NCBI GenBank assembly: GCA_015494375.1
Contig: WGBL01000213.1
Location: 1-25,482 of the forward strand
From: Hyphomicrobiales bacterium
Lineage (GTDB): Bacteria; Pseudomonadota; Alphaproteobacteria; Rhizobiales; S144-23
Length of the DNA: 25,482 nucleotides
Direction: 5' to 3'
Shown: one piece after another, positions 1-7,653 of the stretch
Numbering within the stretch: position 1 is the stretch's first letter
How the letters are laid out: each line of letters begins with the position of its first letter
Made by a program: the position numbers and the translations under genes
Notes under the pieces: model-generated
Seen by the model: the letters and a program-made list of their open reading frames with translations, nothing else
Database searches by the model: none
What the model was told of the DNA's origin: nothing

Positions 1-159
1 AAAAAGGACGCTGTGGTCAAGGTTCTCGCCATGTATGCCGGACCGCACATTCGGGCCAGAAGCAAAAAGGCGGCCTTGGAGGAGATCGAGCGCCATTTCA
101 CCGCGCTCATTTACGAGCGCCACGCCAGCGAGCAGGCCAAGCGCGCCACGCCGTGGTAG
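1..159 (+). CDS. C-terminal fragment of an unrecognised protein (5' truncated)
   Basis: Frame 1 is open from the first base of the window to a TAG at 157-159 and gives 52 residues ending in ERHASEQAKRATPW. The composition, rich in Lys, Arg, Glu and Ala with an amphipathic look around AALEEIERHFTALIYERH, is that of a helical protein rather than random antisense sequence. The start codon must lie left of the window. I do not recognise the family. It converges on ychF, whose stop lies about 70 bases further on, so it is a separate transcription unit. An ATG at 31 lies in the same frame but has no ribosome binding site in front of it. Confidence 0.5.
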   Translation, partial: KKDAVVKVLAMYAGPHIRARSKKAALEEIERHFTALIYERHASEQAKRATPW

Positions 160-228
160 GAGCGGTCGCGGGCTTAATCGCGGCCAGAGGCAGCCGCCAA
201 AGCCTCGTCGACTCTCCGCGCGCCCCCC

Positions 229-1335
229 TCAAACCGCAAAGCGCACGAGCATCACGTCACCGTCCTCGACCACATAGTCGCGGCCCTCGAGGCGCATGCG
301 GCCGGCCTCCTTGGCCCCCGCCTCGCCGCCATAGCGGACATAATCCTCATAGCTGATGGTCTCGGCGCGAATGAAGCCCTTCTCGAAATCGGTGTGGATG
401 GTGCCTGCGGCCCTGGCAGCTGTGGTGCCCTTGGGGATTGTCCAGGCCCGCGCCTCCTTGGGGCCGGCGGTGAAAAACGTAATGAGCCCCAAGAGCGCAT
501 AGCCTGCACGCACCAGGCGATCGAGCCCCGGCTCGGCGAGCCCCAGCTCCTCAAGGTACTCGCGCCGCTCGCCCTCATCGAGCGCCGCCAGCTCAGCCTC
601 GATACGGGCCGAGACGATGATGCTCGAGGCGCCCTGCTCGCGGGCATAGGCGGCAACGAGCGCCGCGTAGCGATTGCCGCGCGCGGCCGCGGCCTCCTCG
701 ACGTTGGCGACATAAAGGACGGGCTTGGCGCTGAGCAAATGGAGCGCGCGAAACGCGGCCCGCTCTTCGGGCGAGATTTCGGCGAGCCGCGCCGGACGCC
801 CCTCCTCGAGCCCCTCTCGAACACGGTCGATAAGCGCCAGGCGCGCCCGCGCCTCTTTGCCTGTCTTGTCCGTCGCCTTGGCCTTTTTCTCGAGCGCGGC
901 CCGCTGCCGCTCGAGGCTCTCGAGGTCGGCGAGCATGAGCTCGGTCTCGACAATCTCGGCATCGCACAAGGGATCAATGCGCCCCTCCACATGGGCCACG
1001 TCCGCGTCCTCGAAGCACCGCAAGACATGGACGATGGCGTCCACCTCGCGAATGTTGCCGAGGAATTGGTTGCCGAGCCCCTCGCCCTTGGATGCGCCTT
1101 TGACGAGCCCTGCGATGTCGACGAACGTCATGCGCGCCGGCACCACGCGCGCCGAGCGGGCGATCCTCGCGATCTCATCAAGGCGCGGATCGCGCACCGG
1201 CACCTCGCCCGTATTGGGCTCGATGGTGCAAAACGGATAGTTCGCCGCCTCGGCCGCCGCGGTCTCGGTGAGCGCATTGAAAAGCGTCGACTTGCCGACA
1301 TTGGGCAGCCCGATGATGCCGCACTTAAAGCCCAT
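229..1335 (-). CDS. ychF: Redox-regulated ribosome-associated ATPase YchF (Obg-related)
   Basis: This 368-residue protein matches the usual length of YchF, a universally conserved TRAFAC-class P-loop protein that prefers ATP to GTP, binds ribosomes and affects translation and stress responses. The P-loop is at residues 9-17 (GLPNVGKST), and the switch/G3 region at 72-81 (VDIAGLVKGA) is followed by the typical ASKGEGLGNQFL. The G4 position reads NVEE (211-214) rather than NKxD, which is the known reason the family has lost GTP specificity. A coiled-coil insertion lies around 125-180, and the C-terminal TGS domain (about 280-368) contains ITFFTAGPKEARAWTI and a DGDVMLVRF end. It is the last gene of the rplY-pth-ychF run. 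A 15-bp tandem repeat array lies between it and pth and ends 15 bases before the ATG, so the usual ribosome binding site region is occupied by repeat sequence and no clear Shine-Dalgarno is seen. Confidence 0.97.
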   Translation of the reverse strand: MGFKCGIIGLPNVGKSTLFNALTETAAAEAANYPFCTIEPNTGEVPVRDPRLDEIARIARSARVVPARMTFVDIAGLVKGASKGEGLGNQFLGNIREVDAIVHVLRCFEDADVAHVEGRIDPLCDAEIVETELMLADLESLERQRAALEKKAKATDKTGKEARARLALIDRVREGLEEGRPARLAEISPEERAAFRALHLLSAKPVLYVANVEEAAAARGNRYAALVAAYAREQGASSIIVSARIEAELAALDEGERREYLEELGLAEPGLDRLVRAGYALLGLITFFTAGPKEARAWTIPKGTTAARAAGTIHTDFEKGFIRAETISYEDYVRYGGEAGAKEAGRMRLEGRDYVVEDGDVMLVRFAV

Positions 1336-1350
1336 GTCGACCGCTGTGTG

Positions 1351-1482
1351 TCACGCGTCGCGGTGTCACCCGCCGGGGCGTCACCTGTTGGGGTGTCAGG
1401 TGTTGGGGTGTCATCTGTTGGGGCCACCCCTGTCGCGGTGTCACCTGTCGGAGTCGATGTCGTTGATGTCGTTGATGTCCTT
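1351..1482. repeat. 15-bp tandem array (about 7 units) running into a 9-bp tandem array
   Basis: Seven units of 15 bp with consensus TCACCTGTTGGGGTG run from 1351 to 1455. They abut three or more 9-bp units (GATGTCGTT) from 1456 to about 1482. On the minus strand the 9-bp units encode the pth C-terminal tail (DINDINDI). The first 15-bp unit supplies the pth TGA stop (1441-1443), and the remaining units fill the pth-ychF spacer. Because both unit sizes are multiples of three, copy-number change would keep the frame. Confidence 0.9.
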
Positions 1483-2151
1483 GATCACATCCCATTTCTT
1501 GCCCTTTTTGTCCTTCTCGTCCTTCTTGCGCCTTTGCCCTTCTCCCTTTGTGGGCGCAGAAGCGCCGGCCTCATTCTCGCCCTCCTCACGAAGCGCCAGT
1601 GCGACTTCGTTCATGAAGGTGGCGGCCTCGCCCAGAACGAGCAGCGGCGCGGCCTCGGCAATGGCGTCGATCAAGGGCTCGAGCCATTCGCGATCGGCCT
1701 TGGCGAAGTCGCTCAACACATAGGCATGGACGATCTCCTTGCGCCCGGGATGGCCGATGCCTATGCGCACGCGCGTGTAGTCGTTGCCCACGTGGGCCGA
1801 GATCGAGCGAAGGCCATTATGCCCCGCATTGCCGCCCCCCACCTTGACGCGCACCTTGCCGGGGGCGAGGTCGAGCTCGTCGTGAAAGACGATGAGGTCG
1901 TCTGGTGCGAGCTTGAAAAAGCGCACGATCTCGCCGACCGAGCGCCCCGACTCGTTCATATAGGTCTGAGGCTTCAAGAGCAGGCACTTCTTATTGCCGA
2001 GCCGGCCCTCGACCACCTCGCCGCGAAAGCGCGCCCGCCAGGGCCCGAAGCCATGGCGCGTGGCGATGGCGTCAACGGCCATGAAGCCAACATTGTGACG
2101 GTTGTTGGCGTGTTTGGGCCCGGGATTGCCAAGGCCAACGAGAATCTTCAT
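1441..2151 (-). CDS. pth: Peptidyl-tRNA hydrolase
   Basis: The enzyme releases peptides from peptidyl-tRNA that has dropped off the ribosome; it is cytoplasmic and normally essential. The 236-residue product begins MKILVGLGNPG and carries the whole Pth active site: N9 (GLGNPG), the catalytic H19 (RHNVG), N66 (TYMNESG), D91 (FHDELDL) and N112 (GGNAGHNG). I chose the ATG at 2149-2151 because homology starts exactly there; the same frame stays open upstream to 2781 but has no family similarity and runs antisense into rplY. The domain ends near residue 190. After it comes a Lys/Glu-rich tail (KKDEKDKKGKK) ending in the repeat-encoded DINDINDIDSDR. Such charged tails occur in alphaproteobacterial Pth proteins, but this one is partly made of a 9-bp tandem repeat. 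It sits downstream of rplY with a 301-base spacer, probably in one transcript. Confidence 0.96.
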   Translation of the reverse strand: MKILVGLGNPGPKHANNRHNVGFMAVDAIATRHGFGPWRARFRGEVVEGRLGNKKCLLLKPQTYMNESGRSVGEIVRFFKLAPDDLIVFHDELDLAPGKVRVKVGGGNAGHNGLRSISAHVGNDYTRVRIGIGHPGRKEIVHAYVLSDFAKADREWLEPLIDAIAEAAPLLVLGEAATFMNEVALALREEGENEAGASAPTKGEGQRRKKDEKDKKGKKWDVIKDINDINDIDSDR

Positions 2152-2452
2152 GCCGGGCCCCGCATCGTTCACTCGTCCGCCCCGCGTCTGCCTCTCGTTC
2201 GCACATCGGTGCAATTGGGGCTCAGTGTCTGGTTGTTTGGCCGGGCCCGTTTTCTTTGGTTGGCTTTGGCCGAGCCGTTCCAAACGACGCCACCACCAGC
2301 CAAGAAATTGTATGCTCTCCCCCATTAAGGGCCCAATTGGGAGCTTGGCATGAATAGGGGCGCGCTGCGCTCGGAGGCGGCGACCGCGGGCGCGCATGGG
2401 CGCGCCCAACCCGCTCTGCCATGCTCCTTTCGCAGAATCGCGGGCGGGCGGA
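2152..2452. other. rplY-pth intercistronic spacer with two small palindromes
   Basis: No gene is credible in these 301 bases. The spacer contains a hairpin with 7-bp arms at 2388-2394 and 2401-2407 (GGGCGCG / CGCGCCC, 6-base loop) and a perfect 10-bp palindrome, CCCAATTGGG, at 2332-2341. Neither is followed by a T-run on the minus strand, so they look more like processing or attenuating hairpins than a strong terminator. Confidence 0.4.
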
Positions 2453-3124
2453 CTACTCCTTGGCCTTGCCCTCGTCCTCCTTCTGGGCTGTGGCCGGAAC
2501 CTCGCCGGCCTCGACCTCGGCGCTTTCCTCCTCCGCGCCCTCCTCCTCGTCCGCGCCACCGGCGGCACCTGCAATGGTGGCGATGGTGAAGTCGCGATCG
2601 GTGATCGCCGGGCGCACATTCGCCGGCAGCTCGATTTGCGAGATATGGAGCGAGTCGCCGATGTCGAGCCCGGAAAGATCGGCCTCAAGGCTCTCGGGGA
2701 TGGCATCGGCGGGGCAGACGACCTCGACCGTATGACGAACGACATTGAGCACGCCGCCGCGTTTGAGGCCGGGCGAGGCATCCTCGTTGACGAATGTGAC
2801 GGTCACCTCGACGGTCACCTCGGCGTCCTCGGCGAGGCGCATGAAATCGACATGGACAAGGAAATCGCGCACCGGGTCGAGTTGCACCTCACGCGGGATG
2901 ACCCGGGTCTTCTTGCCCGCGATATCGAGCATGAAGACGGTCGAGAGCAGTTGCCCGGTCATGTACTGGCGCAAGACATCGCCATAATTGAGCGAAATCG
3001 GCTGCGGCGCCTCGTCGTTGCCATAGACGATTCCCGGCACGCGCCCCTCGCGGCGCAGGGCCCGCGAGACGCCCTTGCCGAGGCGGTCACGCGGGGTTGC
3101 TTGAAGCTCGATCAAATCGGCCAT
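2453..3124 (-). CDS. rplY: 50S ribosomal protein L25 (Ctc family, long form)
   Basis: The product binds 5S rRNA in the large ribosomal subunit. The 223-residue protein has the N-terminal L25 beta-barrel domain (about 5-92: LQATPRDRLGKGVSRALRR, VPGIVYGNDEAP). The C-terminal TL5/Ctc domain (about 98-185) includes REVQLDPVRDFLVHVDFMR, and the gene ends with a low-complexity acidic tail (EEEGAEEESAEVEAGE). This two-domain long form is the rule in alphaproteobacteria, in contrast to the short E. coli L25. The ATG at 3122-3124 is preceded by GGAGAG about 10 bases upstream. It is the first gene of the rplY-pth-ychF unit, and the likely promoter lies about 360 bases upstream, leaving a long leader. 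Confidence 0.96.
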   Translation of the reverse strand: MADLIELQATPRDRLGKGVSRALRREGRVPGIVYGNDEAPQPISLNYGDVLRQYMTGQLLSTVFMLDIAGKKTRVIPREVQLDPVRDFLVHVDFMRLAEDAEVTVEVTVTFVNEDASPGLKRGGVLNVVRHTVEVVCPADAIPESLEADLSGLDIGDSLHISQIELPANVRPAITDRDFTIATIAGAAGGADEEEGAEEESAEVEAGEVPATAQKEDEGKAKE

Positions 3125-3703
3125 CGGTCTCAGGCTCTCCGTTCAGGCTGTCGGTCTAAGAATTGCTTTGGTCTTGCGTCGCTTTGGCTCACGGTCCAAG
3201 ATTCGCTGTGGCTTCGAATGCTGTGGCTTCAAATGAGTGCTGCGGCTTGGGATGGTGGCTCGCAGCGAGCCCGACACTCGAAGGTCGTGTGAGTAGGTTG
3301 CAAGAGCGGGCGAGCCGCTCCCAACGCCCCCGGGGATGGCGGGGATGGGAGAGCCTAGCTTGCGGCGAGGGACTGTCATTCAACGACAACCCGCATCGCC
3401 CTGTCTCAGGCACACCCGCACCGCCCACAGCGCTGGCCACCACAATCAAGGCGCACACGCTTCTGGGGCGATTCCGATTGAGCGCGCTTATAGAGCACAT
3501 GGCGGAACGAGACAACGGCCTAACTCGCCGCAGCACAGCCATTTCAATTTGTGCTGACGGCGCCTCACGAATGCGCGAGAAACGATGCCGAAGGGGCTCC
3601 TAGTCGTTATGCTGGTGCCAATTCACCGGTAGCCTGCAAGACCGTCAATGGAGCGGTTTGGGAAGCACCTTTCCAGCTCATACGAAGAGGACAACGCACA
3701 AGA
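3125..3703. other. Divergent intergenic region between rplY and the DUF547 gene
   Basis: These 579 bases hold no supported gene, because short frames in both directions lack family features and ribosome sites. Visible are the minus-strand promoter candidate at 3487-3515, a small hairpin near 3305-3322 (GAGCGG / CCGCTC), and scattered imperfect copies of short motifs such as GCTGTGGCTTC / GCTGCGGCTT around 3208-3250. The minus-strand part would be the rplY leader. Confidence 0.4.
3487..3515 (-). promoter_or_regulatory. Sigma70-like promoter candidate for rplY-pth-ychF
   Basis: On the minus strand TTGTCT (3510-3515) is followed after exactly 17 bases by TATAAG (3487-3492). This matches the -35 consensus at 4 of 6 and the -10 consensus at 5 of 6 positions. 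It points towards rplY and would leave a leader of about 355 bases. This is a pattern match only. Confidence 0.4.
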
Positions 3704-4651
3704 ATGGTTGGCATTCTTTCGCAAATCACGCGCACTCCAATGGGCGGAGCGCTTTTTCGGCTCACAAGAGCACTCTTTCGGCTCACAAGAACACTCCGGC
3801 TGGCGGCTGGTGTGCTGGCGGCTGGTGTGCTGGCGGCTGGTCTCCGCGCCCCGTTCCTGCTCGCGGTCACGCCTGCCCACGCCGGCATCATCGCACAAAC
3901 GTTCGCCCCCAACCCGAGCGAGGAGGGCGCACGCGTCGATCACAGCGCCTGGGACAAACTGCTCAAGAGCTATGTCAAGCCCGACCCGTCCGGGCTCAAC
4001 CGCATCGACTACAAAGCCTTCAAGGCCAACGGCCATGGCGCGCTCAAGGACTACATCGCCATGCTCGAGGGCGTCGATGTCACCAGGCTTGGTCGCTCCG
4101 AGCAGTTCGCCTATTGGGTCAATCTCTATAACGCCAAGACCATCGACATCGTGCTCGAGCACTATCCGGTGCCCTCGATCAAGAAGATCAACCTCGGCGG
4201 CTCGCTATTCAGCGTGGTGACAGGCGGGCCGTGGGACGCCAAAGTGGTGAAAGTCAACGGTATCAAGCTCAGCCTCAACGATATCGAGCACAAGATCTTG
4301 CGGCCGCTGTTCGGCGATCCGCGGGCCCACTATGTGGTGCACTGCGCCTCGGTGGGCTGCCCAAATCTCGCCCGCGACGCCTTCAATGGAAGCGAGCTCG
4401 ACCGCCAGTTGGAGCACGCGGCCAAGGCCTATATCAACAACCCCCGCGGGGTCACTATCGCCGGTGGCAAGGTCACGGTCTCGAGCATCTACAACTGGTA
4501 TGGTGAGGATTTCGGAGGCAGCGAAAAGGCCATTCTCAAGCATCTGCTCAGATATGCCGACGCCGAGCTGGCGGCCAAGCTCCGGTCGATCAATTCGATC
4601 GATAACTATGAATACGACTGGAGCCTCAATGATGCCGATGCCGCCAACTGA
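3704..4651 (+). CDS. DUF547 domain protein with export signal
   Basis: The frame is open from 3551. I place the start at the ATG at 3704, which has a weak purine-rich site (GAAGAGG) about 13 bases upstream and yields a 315-residue protein with an N-terminal export signal; the ATG at 3740 is an alternative. The signal is odd: basic residues come from a duplicated ALFRLTR unit and the hydrophobic core from LAAGV repeated three times, ending at ...VTPAHAG, a good signal-peptidase-I-like site. The mature part matches DUF547: SEQFAYWVNLYNAKTIDIV, NDIEHKILRP, HYVVHCASVGCPNL and SSIYNWYGEDFG. DUF547 proteins are conserved, presumably periplasmic, and of unknown biochemistry. The next gene, a TVP38-type membrane protein, overlaps its 3' end, so the two are probably co-translated. 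Confidence 0.88.
   Translation: MVGILSQITRTPMGGALFRLTRALFRLTRTLRLAAGVLAAGVLAAGLRAPFLLAVTPAHAGIIAQTFAPNPSEEGARVDHSAWDKLLKSYVKPDPSGLNRIDYKAFKANGHGALKDYIAMLEGVDVTRLGRSEQFAYWVNLYNAKTIDIVLEHYPVPSIKKINLGGSLFSVVTGGPWDAKVVKVNGIKLSLNDIEHKILRPLFGDPRAHYVVHCASVGCPNLARDAFNGSELDRQLEHAAKAYINNPRGVTIAGGKVTVSSIYNWYGEDFGGSEKAILKHLLRYADAELAAKLRSINSIDNYEYDWSLNDADAAN
3749..3845 (+). repeat. Two tandem repeats inside the signal-peptide coding sequence
   Basis: Two 21-bp units (3749-3769 and 3770-3790, differing at two bases) each encode ALFRLTR. Three 15-bp units follow (3801-3815, 3816-3830, 3831-3845; unit TGGCGGCTGGTGTGC, the last one diverged at its end) and encode the LAAGV LAAGV LAAGL core. Both unit sizes are multiples of three. 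Confidence 0.92.
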
Positions 4652-5399
4652 CAAACCGATGACCGCCGCCGCCGAGACCTCCGAGGGCACCCGCGCCACG
4701 GGTCACCTCGGCCGCCTCGTCGGCCTCGGGATCGCCATCGGCGCACTCGGTCTGCTGTGGTCGCTCTTGCCCTTAGCCGAATGGATCGCCGCTTTTCGCA
4801 CGTGGGTGGCAGCGCAAGGCATCTGGGGGCATGTCTGTTTCGTCGCGGTCTATATCCTTGCCACCGTGGCGCTTGCGCCGGGCTCGCCGCTCACGCTTGC
4901 GGCAGGGCTCGCCTTCGGGTTTTATGCCTTCCCCTCGGTCATCGTCGGCGCCACCATCGGTGCCGCGCTCGCCTTTCTGGTCGGGCGCTATCTAGCGCGG
5001 AGCTGGGTCGCGCGCCAGGTCGCGAAATACCCGACATTCCGGGCCGTCGACCGCGCCATCCATAGCGAGGGCTGGAAGATCGTGGCCCTCATGCGGCTTT
5101 CGCCCTTGGTGCCCTTTAATTTGCAGAACTATTTCTTTGGCGTCACGCGGGTGGGCTTCTGGTCCTATGTGCTTGCCACCTTCTTCGGCATCATGCCGGG
5201 GACGCTGCTTTATGTTTGGCTCGGCACGCTTGGTGCGGTCGGCGCGACCGTGGGCTCGGACGACGCAAGCAGTGGCGAGGCAAGTGCGCTCAAGTGGCTC
5301 GCGCTCATTATTGGGCTCCTGGCGACGGTGCTGGTCACCGTGCTCGTCTCCCGCAAGGCCCGCCGAATGCTCGAGGAAGCCGGCCTCGACGAAGCGTGA
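4632..5399 (+). CDS. TVP38/TMEM64 family (VTT/SNARE-associated domain) membrane protein
   Basis: The 255-residue product is an integral inner-membrane protein. The first helix is at VGLGIAIGALGLLWSLLPLA, and the VTT core contains VALAPGSPLTLAAGLAFGF. The diagnostic re-entrant segment is RLSPLVPFNLQNYFFGVTRVGF, followed by GIMPGTLLYVWLG and a final C-terminal helix (LALIIGLLATVLVTVLV). The family is related to DedA proteins; its exact bacterial role is unsettled, with proposed lipid-scramblase or transport functions. The start is ambiguous. ATG codons at 4629, 4632, 4638 and 4659 are in frame; 4632 lies 8 bases after GGAG (4620-4623), which favours it and makes the gene overlap the DUF547 stop by 20 bases. 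It converges on the asnB-type gene, with only 34 bases between the two stops. Confidence 0.9.
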   Translation: MPMPPTDKPMTAAAETSEGTRATGHLGRLVGLGIAIGALGLLWSLLPLAEWIAAFRTWVAAQGIWGHVCFVAVYILATVALAPGSPLTLAAGLAFGFYAFPSVIVGATIGAALAFLVGRYLARSWVARQVAKYPTFRAVDRAIHSEGWKIVALMRLSPLVPFNLQNYFFGVTRVGFWSYVLATFFGIMPGTLLYVWLGTLGAVGATVGSDDASSGEASALKWLALIIGLLATVLVTVLVSRKARRMLEEAGLDEA

Positions 5400-5433
5400 G
5401 CGGGCGCCGGACTGCACCAGGCGTCGGCCTCGT

Positions 5434-7449
5434 TCAGCCAGGCCACCAGCGCTCCCGCCAGGCCTCGAACATGAGCACATTCCAGAGCGCATACTGGTGA
5501 TTGCGCCGCCCTGTGAGGTGCGCCTCCCAGCGCGCGCGTATGGGCCGAGGCGCAAAGATGCCGCCTTCACGCAGCCGCCGCTCATCAAGCAGCGCCTCCG
5601 CCCAGTCGCGCAGGGGCCCACGCAACCAGTCGTCGATGGGGATGCCGAAGCCCATCTTGGGCCGCTCAACGAGCGCTTTCGGCACATGGCGATAGAGCAC
5701 CTGGCGGAGCAGCCATTTGCCCTGGCCGTCCCTCAACTTGAGCTCCTGGGGCAGGCGCCAGGCGAAGGCCACGACGCGGTGATCGAGGAGCGGCACCCGC
5801 GCTTCAAGCGAGACCGCCATGCTGGCGCGATCGACCTTGGCGAGGATGTCGCATGGCAGATAGCTCAGCGTATCGCGATATTGCATGCGGGCAATCGGCT
5901 CGGGCACCAGCGCCTCGACGCTCGGGTCGGTGAGCACCGTCATGGGCTCGCGCGCACCCATCACCACCTTTTCGGGGTCCGCCCAGTGGCTCGCCACCCG
6001 ATGGTGGAGCGCATCGCCCGAATGGCCCAGGACCGCGGCCAGCTTGTGCATCTTGTCGCCCGCAAGCCGTGGCCGCCATGCCCGCGGCACAAGCCGGAAC
6101 GCCTGGTCCCAGAGGGCTGGCGAGAGCGCCTCGATGGCGCCCGCAAGGGTGCGGCGCAAGGCGCCTGGCAAACGTCCGATGCGCTCGAAAAGGTGGGCCT
6201 GCGTGTAGCGATTGTAGCCCGCAAAGAGCTCGTCGCCGCCATCGCCCGAAAGGCTCACCGTGACATGGCGCCGGGCCAGCATCGAGACAAGGTGGGTGGG
6301 CACCTGCGAGGCGTCGGCAAAGGGCTCGTCGTAGATGTCGGCGAGCTGCGGGATGACGGCCTGCGCCTCTTTGGGCTCGACGATGAGCTCGGTGTGGTCG
6401 GTGCCGAGATGGCGGGCAACGGCCGCGGCCTGGTGGGCCTCGTTATAGTCCTCCTCGCGAAAGCCGATCGAGAAGGTGCGGACGGGGCGCGCGGCGTGCG
6501 CCTGCATGAGGGCGACAACGGTCGATGAGTCGATCCCGCCCGAGAGGAAGGCGCCGAGCGGCACGTCGGCCACCATGCGGCGGGCGACGGCATCGCCCAG
6601 GAGCGCTTCGAGGGCATCGGTCGCCTCTTCTGGCGAGCCTTCAAAGGGCTCCGCTTGCCCCGCCCTCACGACATCGGCCAATTGCCAATAGGGCGCAATC
6701 CGCGGCTCGGCCCAGCCATTGACGCGGGCGCCAGCGCCGGCGCCAACGGGGCCCCGGGGGCCCGCATCGCTTGCTCCATCGCCGGCGGGCTCGAAGCACA
6801 ACAGGTGTCCGGGCGGCAGCTGCCGCACACCCTCATAGATGGTGTGGGGATGGGGGATGTAGTTGTGGCGCATATAGAGCGCGATGGCGTTGCGATCGAG
6901 TGTGCAGGCCTCGCGAAAGCCCGGGAAGGCGTAGAACGGCCTGAGCTCTGAGGCAAAAAGCAGGGCGCCGTCCCTGTTGCGCGCCCAATAGAGCGGCTTG
7001 ATGCCGAGCCGGTCGCGGACAAGCCAGAGGCGGCGCGCCGGGCGCTCCCAGAGGGCGAAGGCGAACATGCCGATGGCGCGCTCGACCGCCTCCTGCACAC
7101 CAAGCACCTCACAGGCCTCGAGCAGGACCTCGGTGTCGGAATGGCCCCGATAGCCCGTCACACGATTGCCCAACAGGGCCTTGAGCTCGCCCGCGTTGTA
7201 GACCTCGCCGTTGTAGCAGATGACGCTGCGCCCGCTGGCCGAGACCATGGGCTGGCGGCCGGCCGGGCTCAGGTCGATAACCGCAAGGCGCCGATGACCG
7301 AACGCAAGCCCCACTTCGGGCTCGCACCAGACGTTCTGCTCATCGGGGCCGCGGTGGGCGATGCTGGCGGCCATGGCGCCGGCAATGCGGGCCATCTCGG
7401 GCTCCGTCAGCCCGCTATGCGGCGCTAGAAATCCGGCAATGCCACACAT
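5434..7449 (-). CDS. asnB: Asparagine synthase-type glutamine amidotransferase (AsnB/WbpS-like)
   Basis: This 671-residue protein begins MCGIAGF, so Cys2 is the class-II glutaminase nucleophile after Met removal. Glutaminase residues follow: R55-L-x-V-I-D-L-S-P-x-G near 54-64, NGE at 80-82 and GHSDTE at 102-107. The C-terminal synthetase domain has the PP-loop SGGIDSS (303-309) that adenylates the acid substrate, followed by SLSGDGGDELFAGY. The family makes asparagine. Copies in polysaccharide operons, as here downstream of a sugar dehydratase and a glycosyltransferase, are thought to amidate sugar acids of the O-antigen or capsule (WbpS is the model), so the substrate is not fixed by sequence. 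A Gly/Ala/Pro-rich insertion at about 221-245 is not typical of the fold. The start is ATG; only a weak purine site precedes it. The gap to the upstream glycosyltransferase is 204 bases. Confidence 0.92.
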   Translation of the reverse strand: MCGIAGFLAPHSGLTEPEMARIAGAMAASIAHRGPDEQNVWCEPEVGLAFGHRRLAVIDLSPAGRQPMVSASGRSVICYNGEVYNAGELKALLGNRVTGYRGHSDTEVLLEACEVLGVQEAVERAIGMFAFALWERPARRLWLVRDRLGIKPLYWARNRDGALLFASELRPFYAFPGFREACTLDRNAIALYMRHNYIPHPHTIYEGVRQLPPGHLLCFEPAGDGASDAGPRGPVGAGAGARVNGWAEPRIAPYWQLADVVRAGQAEPFEGSPEEATDALEALLGDAVARRMVADVPLGAFLSGGIDSSTVVALMQAHAARPVRTFSIGFREEDYNEAHQAAAVARHLGTDHTELIVEPKEAQAVIPQLADIYDEPFADASQVPTHLVSMLARRHVTVSLSGDGGDELFAGYNRYTQAHLFERIGRLPGALRRTLAGAIEALSPALWDQAFRLVPRAWRPRLAGDKMHKLAAVLGHSGDALHHRVASHWADPEKVVMGAREPMTVLTDPSVEALVPEPIARMQYRDTLSYLPCDILAKVDRASMAVSLEARVPLLDHRVVAFAWRLPQELKLRDGQGKWLLRQVLYRHVPKALVERPKMGFGIPIDDWLRGPLRDWAEALLDERRLREGGIFAPRPIRARWEAHLTGRRNHQYALWNVLMFEAWRERWWPG

Positions 7450-7516
7450 TGCTCACACTCTGCGCTCAAATCCTGCATGCGCTGCACGGCTGCTTGGCGC
7501 AACGCATTGCCTTGCG

Positions 7517-7560
7517 CAACCACGCGCGAGACGTGGCCCAACCACGTGCGAGACGTGAAC
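7517..7560. repeat. 22-bp direct tandem repeat between glycosyltransferase and asnB
   Basis: Two adjacent 22-bp units, 7517-7538 and 7539-7560, share CAACCACGYGCGAGACGTG and differ at only a few positions. They lie in the 204-base spacer upstream of the asnB-type gene, where its ribosome loading and any internal promoter would be. Confidence 0.8.
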
Positions 7561-7653
7561 GAGGCGCGCAACGCCCAGAAATCCCGACATCGCGCAGACA
7601 GCAAAGCAGTGGGCAGACCCCGGCAAACGCATGCGAGCGCCGCGCCAACTGGG

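Noticed and set aside
1351..1455. Possible CRISPR array
   Set aside because: The units are 15 bp, contiguous and without unique spacers, so this is a simple tandem repeat.
394..2328. Long plus-strand open frame of 644 codons opposite ychF and pth
   Set aside because: It is antisense to two clear conserved genes, has no family resemblance, and is expected from high third-position GC.
2152..2781. N-terminal extension of the pth frame by 210 codons
   Set aside because: The frame is open but overlaps rplY antisense-like in another register and lacks Pth similarity; the canonical MKILVGLGNPG start is at 2151.
3163..3603. Plus-strand 146-codon frame in the rplY upstream region
   Set aside because: It has no domain, no ribosome site, and a repetitive low-information composition; it is more likely leader and promoter DNA.
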